Shown here: positions 8,642-16,066 of the stretch, piece by piece
Layout of the letters: each line of letters begins with the position of its first letter
Numbering within the stretch: the first letter of the stretch is position 1
Source of the DNA: Chitinophaga filiformis
Lineage (GTDB): Bacteria; Bacteroidota; Bacteroidia; Chitinophagales; Chitinophagaceae
Direction of reading: 5' to 3'
DNA: 64,000 bases
NCBI RefSeq assembly: GCF_900102545.1
Contig: NZ_FNBN01000011.1
Location: 142,603 to 206,602, forward strand
The notes under the pieces: generated by a model
What the model saw: the letters and a program-made list of their open reading frames with translations, nothing else
What the model was told of the DNA's origin: nothing
The model's database searches: none
Program-made: the position numbers and the translations under genes

Positions 8642-9013
8642 TTATTCTCTGGAAGCTAAATATTTGAGATGTGCAGTGCCCCGGTTTGCTACTGAAATTA
8701 AAAGGCCCTTTAAAGTTTTGCCATCTTCCGTTAATTCATACTCAACCGTAACCAGTTTTGTATTTGTTACGTAACGGACAACCATTTTACTTTCCAGCAG
8801 TTCCTGTAATTCTCTGGATAGTAGCCTTGGTGATATCCCCTCAACACCTCTCATCAAGTCCATAAAACGGGTTTTACCGTTGTTCAATAGAAAAGTGATA
8901 ATTTGCATCTTCCATTTGCCCGATAGTAGCTGCATTGTTTCTCCCACCATTATTAAAGAGATAAGTTCACTACAATTTCTATTGATATAGTTCTTTGTTT
9001 TTTTAGTTCCCAT
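8642..9013 (-). CDS. HxlR-family transcriptional regulator
   Basis: Winged-helix DNA-binding protein of 123 residues. The HxlR signature is clear: 'METMQLLSGKWKM'-type helix 1 region (seen as 'GETMQLLSGKWKMQIITFLL'), recognition region 'GISPRLLSRELQELLESKMV' and wing 'TVEYELTEDGKTLKGLL'. A Cys at residue 14, just before the domain, fits the redox-sensing Cys found in many family members. It lies 75 bp downstream of the NTF2-like gene in the same direction. Such regulators usually control nearby oxidoreductase genes, and only a relic of one remains at 8126-8389. Confidence 0.9.
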   Translation of the reverse strand: MGTKKTKNYINRNCSELISLIMVGETMQLLSGKWKMQIITFLLNNGKTRFMDLMRGVEGISPRLLSRELQELLESKMVVRYVTNTKLVTVEYELTEDGKTLKGLLISVANRGTAHLKYLASRE

Positions 9014-9088
9014 TGTCTCAGTTATTTACTACCGGTACCTTATGAATAACACCTATTAATACAGAGGCTATAAACAAAATGAATTTAC

Positions 9089-9529
9089 TCAACCATTGAG
9101 TGCCCGTGCCTCTATAATCTTAAAGTAACCGATACGTTCTTTTATTAACCATTTTCCATTTTGGCACACATATTTGTCATCATATTTAACACTGTAATCT
9201 GTGATATTATCTTTTCCTTCGGACTCTCTTATCATTTTGAGTTGAGAAAAAGAAACACCTGTTGCAGTATCTCCGTCTATCTTTACGATATGCAGCCCAT
9301 TCAATGTAAAATAAGTTTTCACCTGAGATGCATGTCCGGCAAATTCTTTTCCAAGGTTCTCTGTCCCTGAAACATTTGCCGCTAAAAAATCGCCGATATA
9401 AACCTTATATGTAGCGTCGGGTGTAAATAGCTGCATTTGTTCCGAAATCTTTTTTTCATCGCCTAAATATGCATAAGCGTCTATTAAATCCCTTAATTCT
9501 TCTTTGGCCTTCAAAACTTCTGCTGTCAT
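9089..9529 (-). CDS. NTF2-like (SnoaL-type) protein
   Basis: A small cone-fold protein of 146 residues of the nuclear transport factor 2-like superfamily. Visible are the N-terminal helices ('EELRDLIDAYAYLGDEKKIS'), 'LFTPDATYKVYIGDF', the 'TYFTLNGLHIVKIDGDTATG' strand pair and the closing strands 'YVCQNGKWLIKERIGYFKII'. Members are enzymes or ligand-binding proteins, and the substrate here is unknown. I chose the ATG at 9529. A start at 9571 is also in frame but would add 14 unusual residues. It is divergent from the second HxlR gene (213-bp gap), which suggests control by it. Confidence 0.82.
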   Translation of the reverse strand: MTAEVLKAKEELRDLIDAYAYLGDEKKISEQMQLFTPDATYKVYIGDFLAANVSGTENLGKEFAGHASQVKTYFTLNGLHIVKIDGDTATGVSFSQLKMIRESEGKDNITDYSVKYDDKYVCQNGKWLIKERIGYFKIIEARALNG

Positions 9530-9742
9530 AATTGATTGTTTAATATTGAAAAATCCTTTTATTCTTCTCAACAGTTAATTTGGGCAGCTGGCTATCACGC
9601 AAGAAAATAATTTTGTTTCTATGCAGCGCTGTAAGCCAGGCCGACCCAAACGTTTTCTCTGAAGGCAAAATTAGAGTACATTTGTTTACAATTTATTAGC
9701 TGTTACCTAAAGGTTAGCGGGTAATATTTAAATAACTAACTA

Positions 9743-10159
9743 ATGAAAAAAGAAAACAGAAAGTCAGCTAAAGAGTTTACTGAAGAATGCACGGCGCTTC
9801 TATCATCTGTGGCTGATGCTTTATATGCTATTGGTGGCAAATGGAAACTGATGATCATTATTGCAATGGCCAGAGGCAATAAAAGATTTACAGAACTTCA
9901 AAAGCAGGTAACGGGAATTTCCGCGAGAGTCCTCTCCAGTGAACTTAAGGAACTTGAGTTGAATGGATTCATTGTAAAAAAGGTATCGGTTGGGTACCCT
10001 GTAACTATTGAATATGAACTGCTCCCTTATAGCCATACGCTTGAGGAAGTTGTTGGGGCTCTGAGCAGATGGGGTATCCAGCACCGCGATAAAATAAGAC
10101 GCGATATGACATCCGCTGGACCTTCTGAGAAACCGAACAAGCTCCCGAAAGTGAAATAA
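9743..10159 (+). CDS. HxlR-family transcriptional regulator
   Basis: A 138-residue winged-helix regulator. The family core is intact: 'CTALLSSVADALYAIGGKWK' with the signature GGKWK, 'RFTELQKQVTGISARVLSSE', 'LKELELNGFIVKKVS' and the wing 'VTIEYELLPYSHTLEEVVGA'. A Cys at residue 16 could be a redox sensor. It is transcribed away from the NTF2-like gene. It clearly differs from the HxlR protein at 8642-9013, so the two are not a recent duplication. Confidence 0.9.
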   Translation: MKKENRKSAKEFTEECTALLSSVADALYAIGGKWKLMIIIAMARGNKRFTELQKQVTGISARVLSSELKELELNGFIVKKVSVGYPVTIEYELLPYSHTLEEVVGALSRWGIQHRDKIRRDMTSAGPSEKPNKLPKVK

Positions 10160-10204
10160 ATATAATGGTTAATCAGGAGAGGGCTACCTTATGCCAAATA
10201 ACAA

Positions 10205-11521
10205 CTAACTCCAAAACGAAAAGGAATCAGTCCCTTCCGCCTTGTTTTTCATATATGTCAATCTTTTGAAGCTGCGATGATATCTATTCTTCGTAAACCG
10301 AAGCAGACCATTAATCACCTTCTCGGAATACTTATAACTCCCGTTTATTCGCGGAAGCACTTTCATTAAAATAATCTCATCCAAACAGGTTAATACCCAC
10401 TCATTGTTCCCTTTATTCGCATTTAATTTAGCATTATGTGCACAGTAAATAAGCGCATCATCCCGCACACGGTAACCAAATCGATAAGGCGATTCAGACA
10501 ATATGGTATCAATAGCATAAAGCTCTGCGACGATAAAGTCCCCATTCAGCGGGAACGAAAGGTACGCTTCCCTCCCCTGCAGAAAATCACCAAACAGGTA
10601 GTCATTATCCAGCGGAACATCCGGAAAGTCCAGCTCTGTGCCAGGGGCTTTGATCCCTCCATAGAAGTCTATGCCGTTCAGTTCTATTACCATCGTCCTA
10701 TCGAGAGCATTCATACTGAATGGATGCCTGGATTCATCCACATTAGCAGTGCCGATAACGATCAGATTGGGCGGGAACATAATCCCATTGCTTAGGAAGA
10801 ACTGCTTGAGATCGTGATTAATGCTAAGTTCAAGCCGCTTCCATATACCCGGGTCACTTTCCAGAAGAGTTTTTAATTTGACTCCACTGATGAATGGATC
10901 TGAAACGAGCTTCCCATTTATAAACTGACGGCTTTCCAATATTGACAGGAAATCGGCAAAGTAATCTTCCATCCTCGCAAGATTCATTTCATCGAGACAT
11001 AGAATGAAAGGGACTTCAGGATGCCGCCACGCTTTTATCAGAAAATGAAGAAACGGAGTAATTTGGAATATATCGTAGCTGTTAGTCCAGCCCAATATCT
11101 CCTTGTTGTCGTGCCAACTGGGTTGGACAGCTAGTAGTTGAAAATTACCCGGTTTCCTATTTTCCTGAAGATGGCTAGGGCAGGTTTGATACGCCAATGC
11201 TCTTGCAAACCTCGATTTTCCCGATCCACAGACCCCTCTTATCAGTAGAAAAGGTTTTGTTTTTACCGCCATCAATAGCTGGCGGTATGGATGATCAAAA
11301 TCTACTTGAGCAGGGAAAGACGCATCTAATCTAATCCCCGAATTGTTGCTTTTTGTCTTAGCCTTTTTAGCGCTCGTTCTTTTATTCGCAATAGCTTCAT
11401 CTTCTTCATGCGCAGGAATGTCAGATACATCTTCCATTGCTTCATCTTCAAGTTTGTACATCCTCCTGTAGCGCCGTATAGCCTCTAGCCTACTAGTTCC
11501 TTGTGATACTACTGTTTCCAT
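10205..11521 (-). CDS. McrB-like AAA+ ATPase (AAA_5 type)
   Basis: AAA+ ATPase of 438 residues. A charged N-terminal region (1-65) precedes the ATPase core: Walker A 'GVCGSGKS' (96-103), Walker B 'FILCLDEMN' with D177/E178, sensor-1 Asn in 'LIVIGTANVDESRHPFS' (N260) and a candidate arginine finger in 'ALDRTMVIEL' (R275). The 'GTANxDxSxxxxxxALDRR'-like block is characteristic of McrB and dynein-related AAA domains. No McrC nuclease gene is present. The start overlaps the end of the 90-residue gene by 29 bp, and the kinase-like gene lies upstream, so the three form an operon. In this family the ATPase usually powers remodelling of DNA or protein partners. The partner here is unknown. Confidence 0.82.
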   Translation of the reverse strand: METVVSQGTSRLEAIRRYRRMYKLEDEAMEDVSDIPAHEEDEAIANKRTSAKKAKTKSNNSGIRLDASFPAQVDFDHPYRQLLMAVKTKPFLLIRGVCGSGKSRFARALAYQTCPSHLQENRKPGNFQLLAVQPSWHDNKEILGWTNSYDIFQITPFLHFLIKAWRHPEVPFILCLDEMNLARMEDYFADFLSILESRQFINGKLVSDPFISGVKLKTLLESDPGIWKRLELSINHDLKQFFLSNGIMFPPNLIVIGTANVDESRHPFSMNALDRTMVIELNGIDFYGGIKAPGTELDFPDVPLDNDYLFGDFLQGREAYLSFPLNGDFIVAELYAIDTILSESPYRFGYRVRDDALIYCAHNAKLNANKGNNEWVLTCLDEIILMKVLPRINGSYKYSEKVINGLLRFTKNRYHRSFKRLTYMKNKAEGTDSFSFWS

Positions 11522-11765
11522 GATTTTCGTTTTTTAACATATAACATGATTCAACTAAACGGGTAAGATCTTCGCAGAAAATAATGTTGAAGGCGGAATT
11601 ACAGTCATTGTCATTACATGCCATCAGGAGAAGCGTCTTAATGTGTTCTCTGAATTCCGGTAAAGGATAAGAATAAAGGAAATCGTTGATTACATTCATT
11701 GGTGTAGCAATTTCCTCTTTTGTAAGTGTGAGCGGCTTTTGGTGCCATTCTGGTAAGCTGTTCAT
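11493..11765 (-). CDS. Stand-alone copy of the kinase N-terminal domain
   Basis: A 90-residue protein whose residues about 15-78 ('LTKEEIATPMNVINDFLY', then 'EDLTRLVESCYMLKN') align with residues about 19-86 of the histidine-kinase-like protein encoded just upstream ('LSDEEIINPMSVFNDFFD', then 'TEYRRLIEAAFLLVHN'). The shared pattern is EEI-x2-PM-x-V-x-NDF, then helices ending in a hydrophobic L-x-N. I do not recognise the domain. Its location between kinase-like and AAA+ genes, overlapping the latter, suggests an adaptor or a competitor of the kinase domain. It has no signal peptide or membrane segment. Confidence 0.75.
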   Translation of the reverse strand: MNSLPEWHQKPLTLTKEEIATPMNVINDFLYSYPLPEFREHIKTLLLMACNDNDCNSAFNIIFCEDLTRLVESCYMLKNENHGNSSITRN

Positions 11766-11842
11766 AGTATATTTATTGATTTAATTAAAAAGTGCTGGTA
11801 TGGGAAGTTGCTTGCAGAGGCACACTCCCCTATTCTGATAAT

Positions 11843-12802
11843 TTATTCCCTTATTTCGCAGGGAATGTGAATCGTAAAGCTTGTGATGCCGTCATGGCTC
11901 GTAACCTTGATATTACCACCTAGCGCTTCGGCATATACTTCGCATAGATATAGTCCTATTCCGTATCCGGCGTCGGTGTCGCCGTTATAATATATATTCA
12001 TCAGCCTTTTAATTTCCCGTGCTGAAATTGTTTCACCAGAGCTAACTACCGAGAAGGATACATGATCATTTGAGCCTGTAGCAATTAACTGAATATCCTC
12101 GCCTTTACCATATCTATAAGCATTATTAAGGAAGTTTTGAATTACTTGTCCTAGTTGAACCCTATCGGTAACAATAGTTTTATCGTGCAATTCATTCAAC
12201 TCGATAAGCAGATTTTTACCAAATCGTTCATTCAAAACATGATAAGGAATGGTACATTCATCTATAAACTCCAATACTTTGAAAGGCGTTTCCTTTGGTC
12301 TGAACGAAAAATATTCTTCCCTGAAATGCACGGTATTGATCATGTTTTTTAAAACAACCCTGCTGTTGAAAAGAATGGATTTCAGCGTTGTGAGATAAAA
12401 CGCTACATCTGGCTTGTTGGCAAAGAAGGAATCCGTTTTGTCAATTAACGATTCCACAGCCAGTGACGCGCCTTCAAGTTGTGACTTGATTTCATTTGCA
12501 AATAGTGCGAGGAACCGTTCGATGGATATCTCCTCCCTGGCTGTATTGTGCACAAGTAAAAATGCCGCCTCTATTAATCTTCTGTATTCTGTATCAACTA
12601 TTTCGTGACACTCCCTTTTAAAATAGGAATCAGATCTGGATATAACCTCAAGCAATTTGCCGATACGGTCCGTTTCCTCCCGTATATCAGAGCAGTCAAA
12701 AAAGTCGTTAAAGACCGACATCGGATTTATAATTTCTTCATCCGATAGACAGAACGGAAAGAATTTCTTTTTCTGAGTTAACGCTTCATTTGTTGTATTC
12801 AT
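11843..12802 (-). CDS. Histidine-kinase-like GHKL ATPase without H-box histidine
   Basis: About 319 residues if read from the ATG at 12802. The frame is open to 12865 but the extra residues look untranslated. Order: unnamed N-terminal domain (about 19-86), a helical dimerisation-like region with 'FANEIKSQLEGASLAVESL' where the H-box His is Asn (N103), then a HATPase_c domain with N-box 'VIQNFLNNAYRYG', a variant G1 region 'VVSSGETIS' and G2 'DAGYGIGLYLCEVYAEALGG'. ATP binding seems possible but classical autophosphorylation does not. It is soluble, with no sensor or membrane segment. It is the first gene of the operon with the 90-residue protein (77-bp gap) and the AAA+ ATPase. Confidence 0.8.
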   Translation of the reverse strand: MNTTNEALTQKKKFFPFCLSDEEIINPMSVFNDFFDCSDIREETDRIGKLLEVISRSDSYFKRECHEIVDTEYRRLIEAAFLLVHNTAREEISIERFLALFANEIKSQLEGASLAVESLIDKTDSFFANKPDVAFYLTTLKSILFNSRVVLKNMINTVHFREEYFSFRPKETPFKVLEFIDECTIPYHVLNERFGKNLLIELNELHDKTIVTDRVQLGQVIQNFLNNAYRYGKGEDIQLIATGSNDHVSFSVVSSGETISAREIKRLMNIYYNGDTDAGYGIGLYLCEVYAEALGGNIKVTSHDGITSFTIHIPCEIRE

Positions 12803-13125
12803 TGGATAAATATTTGTTAACAATACCTGGTTACAGGCATAAGGATTAAAGGCTGCGGAAAGCAAGTTCCACAGGCGTATCTATGATATGCCTTGATGTT
12901 TTGGTCTATCTGTAACGAATAATGCTGGAATAGCAAGCTGCTATGCCCCTAATTTGATTGTTCCCCTCAGTAATCTCATAAGACCATAAAGATGGTATTT
13001 ACTGTGTGTAAAATGGACGACGTTGTCTTATTTGTATTGCAGCTAAATAAAACCCGGAATAGGAAGAGTAAGAAGAATTATGCAATACCTATTGGAGGAA
13101 GCGTTTGAAGTGCAGGGAATATAAT

Positions 13126-13219
13126 AAGGGTTGGAACCCACCTGCATTGTCAATCCGGCTCTGACAAAGCCAACTACCTTTCGGTAGCCAAGCACAATGC
13201 ATGAGTAGGCCCAACCCTT
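13126..13219 (+). ncRNA. Candidate structured RNA with branched fold
   Basis: Nested and side-by-side complementarity suggests a branched fold. The outer stem AAGGGTTGG (13126-13134) pairs with CCAACCCTT (13211-13219). The inner stem TGCATTGT (13143-13150) pairs with ACAATGCA (13194-13201). Inside are two hairpins, GGCT..AGCC (13157-13171) and CTACC-TTTC-GGTAG (13174-13187). The plus strand continues with TTT after the outer stem, like a terminator end. Both flanking genes are on the minus strand, so a plus-strand RNA would be independent or antisense to the kinase operon leader. I do not recognise a known class. Confidence 0.45.
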
Positions 13220-13529
13220 TTTATGTGGATTGAGCGTATTAACTTATGCCTCGTGCTTTAAACTGTCAGATTTGATTGCCGAGACTTCGTTAAACGCTTT
13301 ACCTTCTTGTCATAAGTAGCGCAAAATAATGATTTCTTACCGAAAAGGTCAACTCATTATCATTAGCTATATACAAGTATGATAAATTATAAAAGCAAGT
13401 TAACGAAGAAATAAATACACGACAAAAAAATATTTACAAAGTATATGTATATACGTTAGATGTGTTTTTCATGTATGATCATATCGATTGCATCGTGATT
13501 TAAATACATCTAAAACATGAACTGGAAAA

Positions 13530-13571
13530 GGCTTGCAGCACCTTCCCTAAAAGGAAAATGTGCTGCAAGCC
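13530..13571 (-). terminator. Intrinsic terminator after DUF6266 gene
   Basis: Perfect 12-base arms GGCTTGCAGCAC (13530-13541) and GTGCTGCAAGCC (13560-13571) enclose an 18-base loop that can itself pair. On the minus strand the stem is followed by TTTT, placing it about 35 bp behind the stop codon at 13606. Confidence 0.8.
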
Positions 13572-13605
13572 GAAAATTGGGACATCAATTTCCATCGGGA
13601 ATTTA

Positions 13606-14244
13606 TCATCCTAAGATGCTACCCAAATAGATACTATTGCTGTATTGTCCGTTGTTCTCTCCCCTGAATGCGATGTAAGTTTCTATTCTTTGCTGTTGCC
13701 ACTCGTGGGGTAGTTTAAGTATTTCCTGACCAGCTCTCCTTTTTGCTCCACATAGATTATAAACAGCCTGTTTCAATGCTGGCGAGTATGCCAGTAACAT
13801 CACATGGTCTGTACTGCGTGGATAACTGGTCGCTGGTGTCCAGGTGAATATCAACGTATCGCCTTGTAAGGATACAGAGGGATTGAGTCCATCTGTATTG
13901 ATCGGCCCTTGGGCAAACCGAAGTTTACTGTAGTCTATTTCATAGTTGGGGTAACTACCAGTTATAGCGTTCGTTAACTGGTAAGCCACAGCTGCATTAT
14001 AGGGTTTAGGCGTCTGGCCTTTTGCAGATTCGGAAAACCCTAACTTTACAAACAAAGAGCAGCGGCTCAGCAGTTCATTGATCATTCGCATTTTCTCCCT
14101 GCAGGCAAGCTGTTTTTCACTAGGCGGCTTTGTCGCTTTGCCCCGTCGCAAGCGGATAATGTATTGGCCATCCTGTTCATAACCTTCAAAATTGCCCATA
14201 GCTCCGGAAAAGCCGTTAAACAGCCCGTTCTTAAGTCGTGCCAT
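13606..14244 (-). CDS. DUF6266-family protein (copy 1)
   Basis: A 212-residue protein matching my memory of the DUF6266 family of Bacteroidota. It has the N-terminal Gly-rich opening 'LKNGLFNGFSGAMGNFEGYE', a basic stretch 'RLRRGKATKPPSEKQLACRE' (family pattern R-x5-K-x2-P-[ST]-x2-Q), and a middle segment around 'AYQLTNAITGSYPNYEIDYS' followed by beta-rich sequence. It has no signal peptide. The function is not known. The basic N-terminus would suit nucleic-acid or polymer contact, but that is speculation. It lies 103 bp behind copy 2 and ends at a strong terminator, so the two are probably co-transcribed. Confidence 0.8.
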   Translation of the reverse strand: MARLKNGLFNGFSGAMGNFEGYEQDGQYIIRLRRGKATKPPSEKQLACREKMRMINELLSRCSLFVKLGFSESAKGQTPKPYNAAVAYQLTNAITGSYPNYEIDYSKLRFAQGPINTDGLNPSVSLQGDTLIFTWTPATSYPRSTDHVMLLAYSPALKQAVYNLCGAKRRAGQEILKLPHEWQQQRIETYIAFRGENNGQYSNSIYLGSILG

Positions 14245-14347
14245 AGTATTAAGATTTAAGTCCTCCCCCCTTCAGGGTCCTAACCGGGAGTTATTTTTTC
14301 TATTAAACTCGCAGGATCATTCCCCGAAAGGAGAAAGGATTGAGATA

Positions 14348-14989
14348 CTACTGAATTTCTATATCACCCACATACCGGGAGTCTGAATTTACTTTTCCGT
14401 CAAAGCTGACAAAAAGGATCCATGCATGAACGGTATCGGTCGACCACTGGGCCGGGACTGTGAGGCTGTAACTCTGCGCCGATCTGGCGGCAACACCTGC
14501 CGCTGTCACATACGACTGCTTTAAAGGATTATAAAGCAATATAGTTAACAGGTCTGTGCCATTAGTACTGTCAACAACTGCGTTGTTCACCCAGGTGAAG
14601 TCAAGCTTGGCAGCTACTGTAGCGGCCATTGTAAATTCAGGCGGACCAAGCAGTCTACCTTTACCGATTACAACCTGTGGATAGTTAATTGCCAGTACCG
14701 GGTATACACCGGTAATAGCATTTTCAATATTGACCTTAAACGCAGCATTGTAGGGAGTCATTCCCTTTTGATATGCCTGAAAGCTGATTTTAATCAGATC
14801 ACGAAGAGGATTCAGAAACTCGGTTATGAGTGTGAACGCAGTTCGTTGCTTCATCTGGCCTTCGGTTGCAGGTTTATTGCTTTTTGTTGTCCGGCTGCGC
14901 ATTACAGAGATGCCCTTCCAGCTAGCACCTACTACGGTGCCTACCAGGCCGGAAAATGGGCCTAAGATGCCTTTGAGATACTTTCCCAT
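14348..14989 (-). CDS. DUF6266-family protein (copy 2)
   Basis: A 213-residue paralogue of copy 1 with the canonical family opening 'LKGILGPFSGLVGTVVGASW', then 'RSRTTKSNKPATEGQMKQR', 'YNAAFKVNIENAITGVYPV' and a beta-rich C-terminal half that includes 'KLDFTWVNNA', comparable to 'TLIFTWTPA' in copy 1. Identity between the copies is low outside these motifs, so they are old paralogues or were acquired separately. An 11-bp tandem repeat lies about 110 bp upstream of the start. Confidence 0.82.
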   Translation of the reverse strand: MGKYLKGILGPFSGLVGTVVGASWKGISVMRSRTTKSNKPATEGQMKQRTAFTLITEFLNPLRDLIKISFQAYQKGMTPYNAAFKVNIENAITGVYPVLAINYPQVVIGKGRLLGPPEFTMAATVAAKLDFTWVNNAVVDSTNGTDLLTILLYNPLKQSYVTAAGVAARSAQSYSLTVPAQWSTDTVHAWILFVSFDGKVNSDSRYVGDIEIQ

Positions 14990-15388
14990 AAAACAAGGGT
15001 TTTAATGTTAGGATGATTTGAAATTTGATTTAAAACGTAAGCCTATACGTGGGTTAACGCGGCTTGTGTGTTGTGGTGAGATTAGGTTAACTCATAGATT
15101 GTTCGCAGGCTAGTCGCAGGTTGGTCGTAGGCTGGTCGTAGGTTGATCGTTCGCGACCGATCAAAGAGCGATCAACCTATTATCAAGGTCCGATCTACTT
15201 TTCTTTCTTTCCGATATAAAGGTAAGGGGAAACTGGAATATAAGTTATAACATGGAAATATATTCCATATCTCCAAAGTTGCCTATCTACGACGACCAAA
15301 ACATCTAATTATCAGAAGATTAGGACTGATTTTTTTTGTCATTATGAAAAAAAATCTTAGCTTAATAAAAGATTATACGAAAAACAAT
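14990..15388. other. Intergenic region upstream of DUF6266 pair and tRNA
   Basis: It contains the tandem and inverted repeat described at 15102-15178 and the presumed promoters of the minus-strand DUF6266 genes and the plus-strand tRNA. Plus-strand frames here merely run through the tRNA and are not genes. Confidence 0.5.
15102..15178. repeat. 11-bp tandem repeat with adjoining inverted repeat
   Basis: Four consecutive 11-base units of the form (G/T)TCG(C/T)AGG(C/T)T(A/G) start at 15102, 15113, 15124 and 15135. The last unit runs into AGGTTGATCG (15140-15149), which is repeated in inverted order as CGATCAACCT (15169-15178). The array lies upstream of the DUF6266 gene at 14348-14989. It could be a protein-binding array or a slippage-prone regulatory repeat. 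Confidence 0.6.
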
Positions 15389-15470
15389 GCCCAGGTGGCG
15401 AAATTGGTAGGCGCGCTGTGCTTAGAACGCAGTGTCGTAAGACGTGCTGGTTCGAGTCCAGTCCTGGGCA
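15389..15470 (+). tRNA. tRNA-Leu (anticodon UAG)
   Basis: An 82-base tRNA with a class II long variable arm. The 7-bp acceptor stem GCCCAGG/CCTGGGC has discriminator A. The anticodon stem CTGTG/CGCAG encloses the loop CTTAGAA, giving anticodon TAG with A at position 37. The variable arm GTC-GTAA-GAC and T-loop TTCGAGT are intact. CCA is not encoded. The decoded codon family is CUN (Leu). It is followed at once by a terminator. Confidence 0.92.
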
Positions 15471-15472
15471 CG

Positions 15473-15509
15473 AAAAGGCTCTGTAAGTATTTATTTACAG
15501 AGCCTTTTT
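15473..15509 (+). terminator. Intrinsic terminator of tRNA-Leu
   Basis: A 14-base stem AAAAGGCTCTGTAA pairs with TTACAGAGCCTTTT around a short loop, directly behind the tRNA. Confidence 0.88.
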
Positions 15510-15542
15510 ATTACCGTGATGTCAATATGCCCCGGCAATTCT

Positions 15543-16064
15543 TTACTTCCTTAAAAGTGAAAAAGCATGTGTCCAACTGTTATTTTTAAAAGCGTAGCGT
15601 ATCCACAATAACGCAAATGACTCCATAAAGAACGATTCTGAAATATCGCCCAGATCAACTACATCCTTCCAGCCCCAGCTTTTAGCAATTTCGCCAACTT
15701 TGTCTTTGGCACTTTCATCATTTCCTGCCAGCATCAGGATCGGATTGCCTTCTTCTCTTTGAGGGTTCACCACTATATGCATACTTAGTGTGTTGAAAGC
15801 CTTAACCACTTTTGCCTGGGGCAAATGCTTCTGGATCTGTTCGCCAAGCGAATTGCCAACAGTTCCTGAAAAGCCCGGAGGAATACCGTTTGAAAGGTCG
15901 AGCGGATTGGTTGTATCAATAATAACCTTACCATCTAAATTTTCTTTGCCTGCCAGGTCAATGGCATTTATAGCGACATCACCAAAGGTTGAAATGAAAA
16001 CCACTTCTCCAAATTTCGCTGCATCAGCAAAGGTTCCCAGCTTAACTGAAGTGTTTTTATCCAT
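15543..16064 (-). pseudogene. NADP-dependent F420-reductase-like oxidoreductase, 5'-truncated
   Basis: The remaining 173 residues match the C-terminal three quarters of small NAD(P)-dependent oxidoreductases of the F420-reductase type ('LGTFADAAKFGEVVFIST', 'GKVIIDTTNPLD', 'AKVVKAFNTLS', closing 'NNSWTHAFSLLRK'). The N-terminal Rossmann beta-alpha-beta with GxGxxG is absent, so dinucleotide binding should be lost. Upstream codons continue for only ten residues to a stop. The gene is head-to-head with an AraC-type gene that is also missing its 5' part, and the two frames meet near 16064-16095. One deletion most likely removed both starts and the shared promoter. Confidence 0.75.
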
Positions 16065-16066
16065 CC

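Larger units (their letters stand above)
12803..13605. other. Intergenic region with structured-RNA candidate
   Basis: This roughly 800-bp stretch lies between the promoter side of the kinase-like gene and the 3' end of a DUF6266 gene. It holds the structured element at 13126-13219 and the terminator hairpin at 13530-13571. A 38-codon plus-strand frame (about 12991-13107) is rich in Lys and Asn and has no recognisable feature. I do not consider it a gene. Confidence 0.4.

Noticed and set aside
10205..11521. Classical McrBC restriction system
   Set aside because: No McrC nuclease is present within 5 kb on either side, and the N-terminal DNA-binding domain of McrB is replaced by a short charged region.
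13126..13219. Integron attC site
   Set aside because: The segment is palindromic with CAACC/GGTTG ends, but the core site sequences and any integrase or cassette array are missing.
15102..15178. Possible CRISPR array
   Set aside because: The 11-base units are directly adjacent without spacers, and no cas genes lie nearby.
15344..15589. 81-codon plus-strand frame
   Set aside because: It runs straight through the tRNA-Leu gene and its terminator, so it is not a protein gene.
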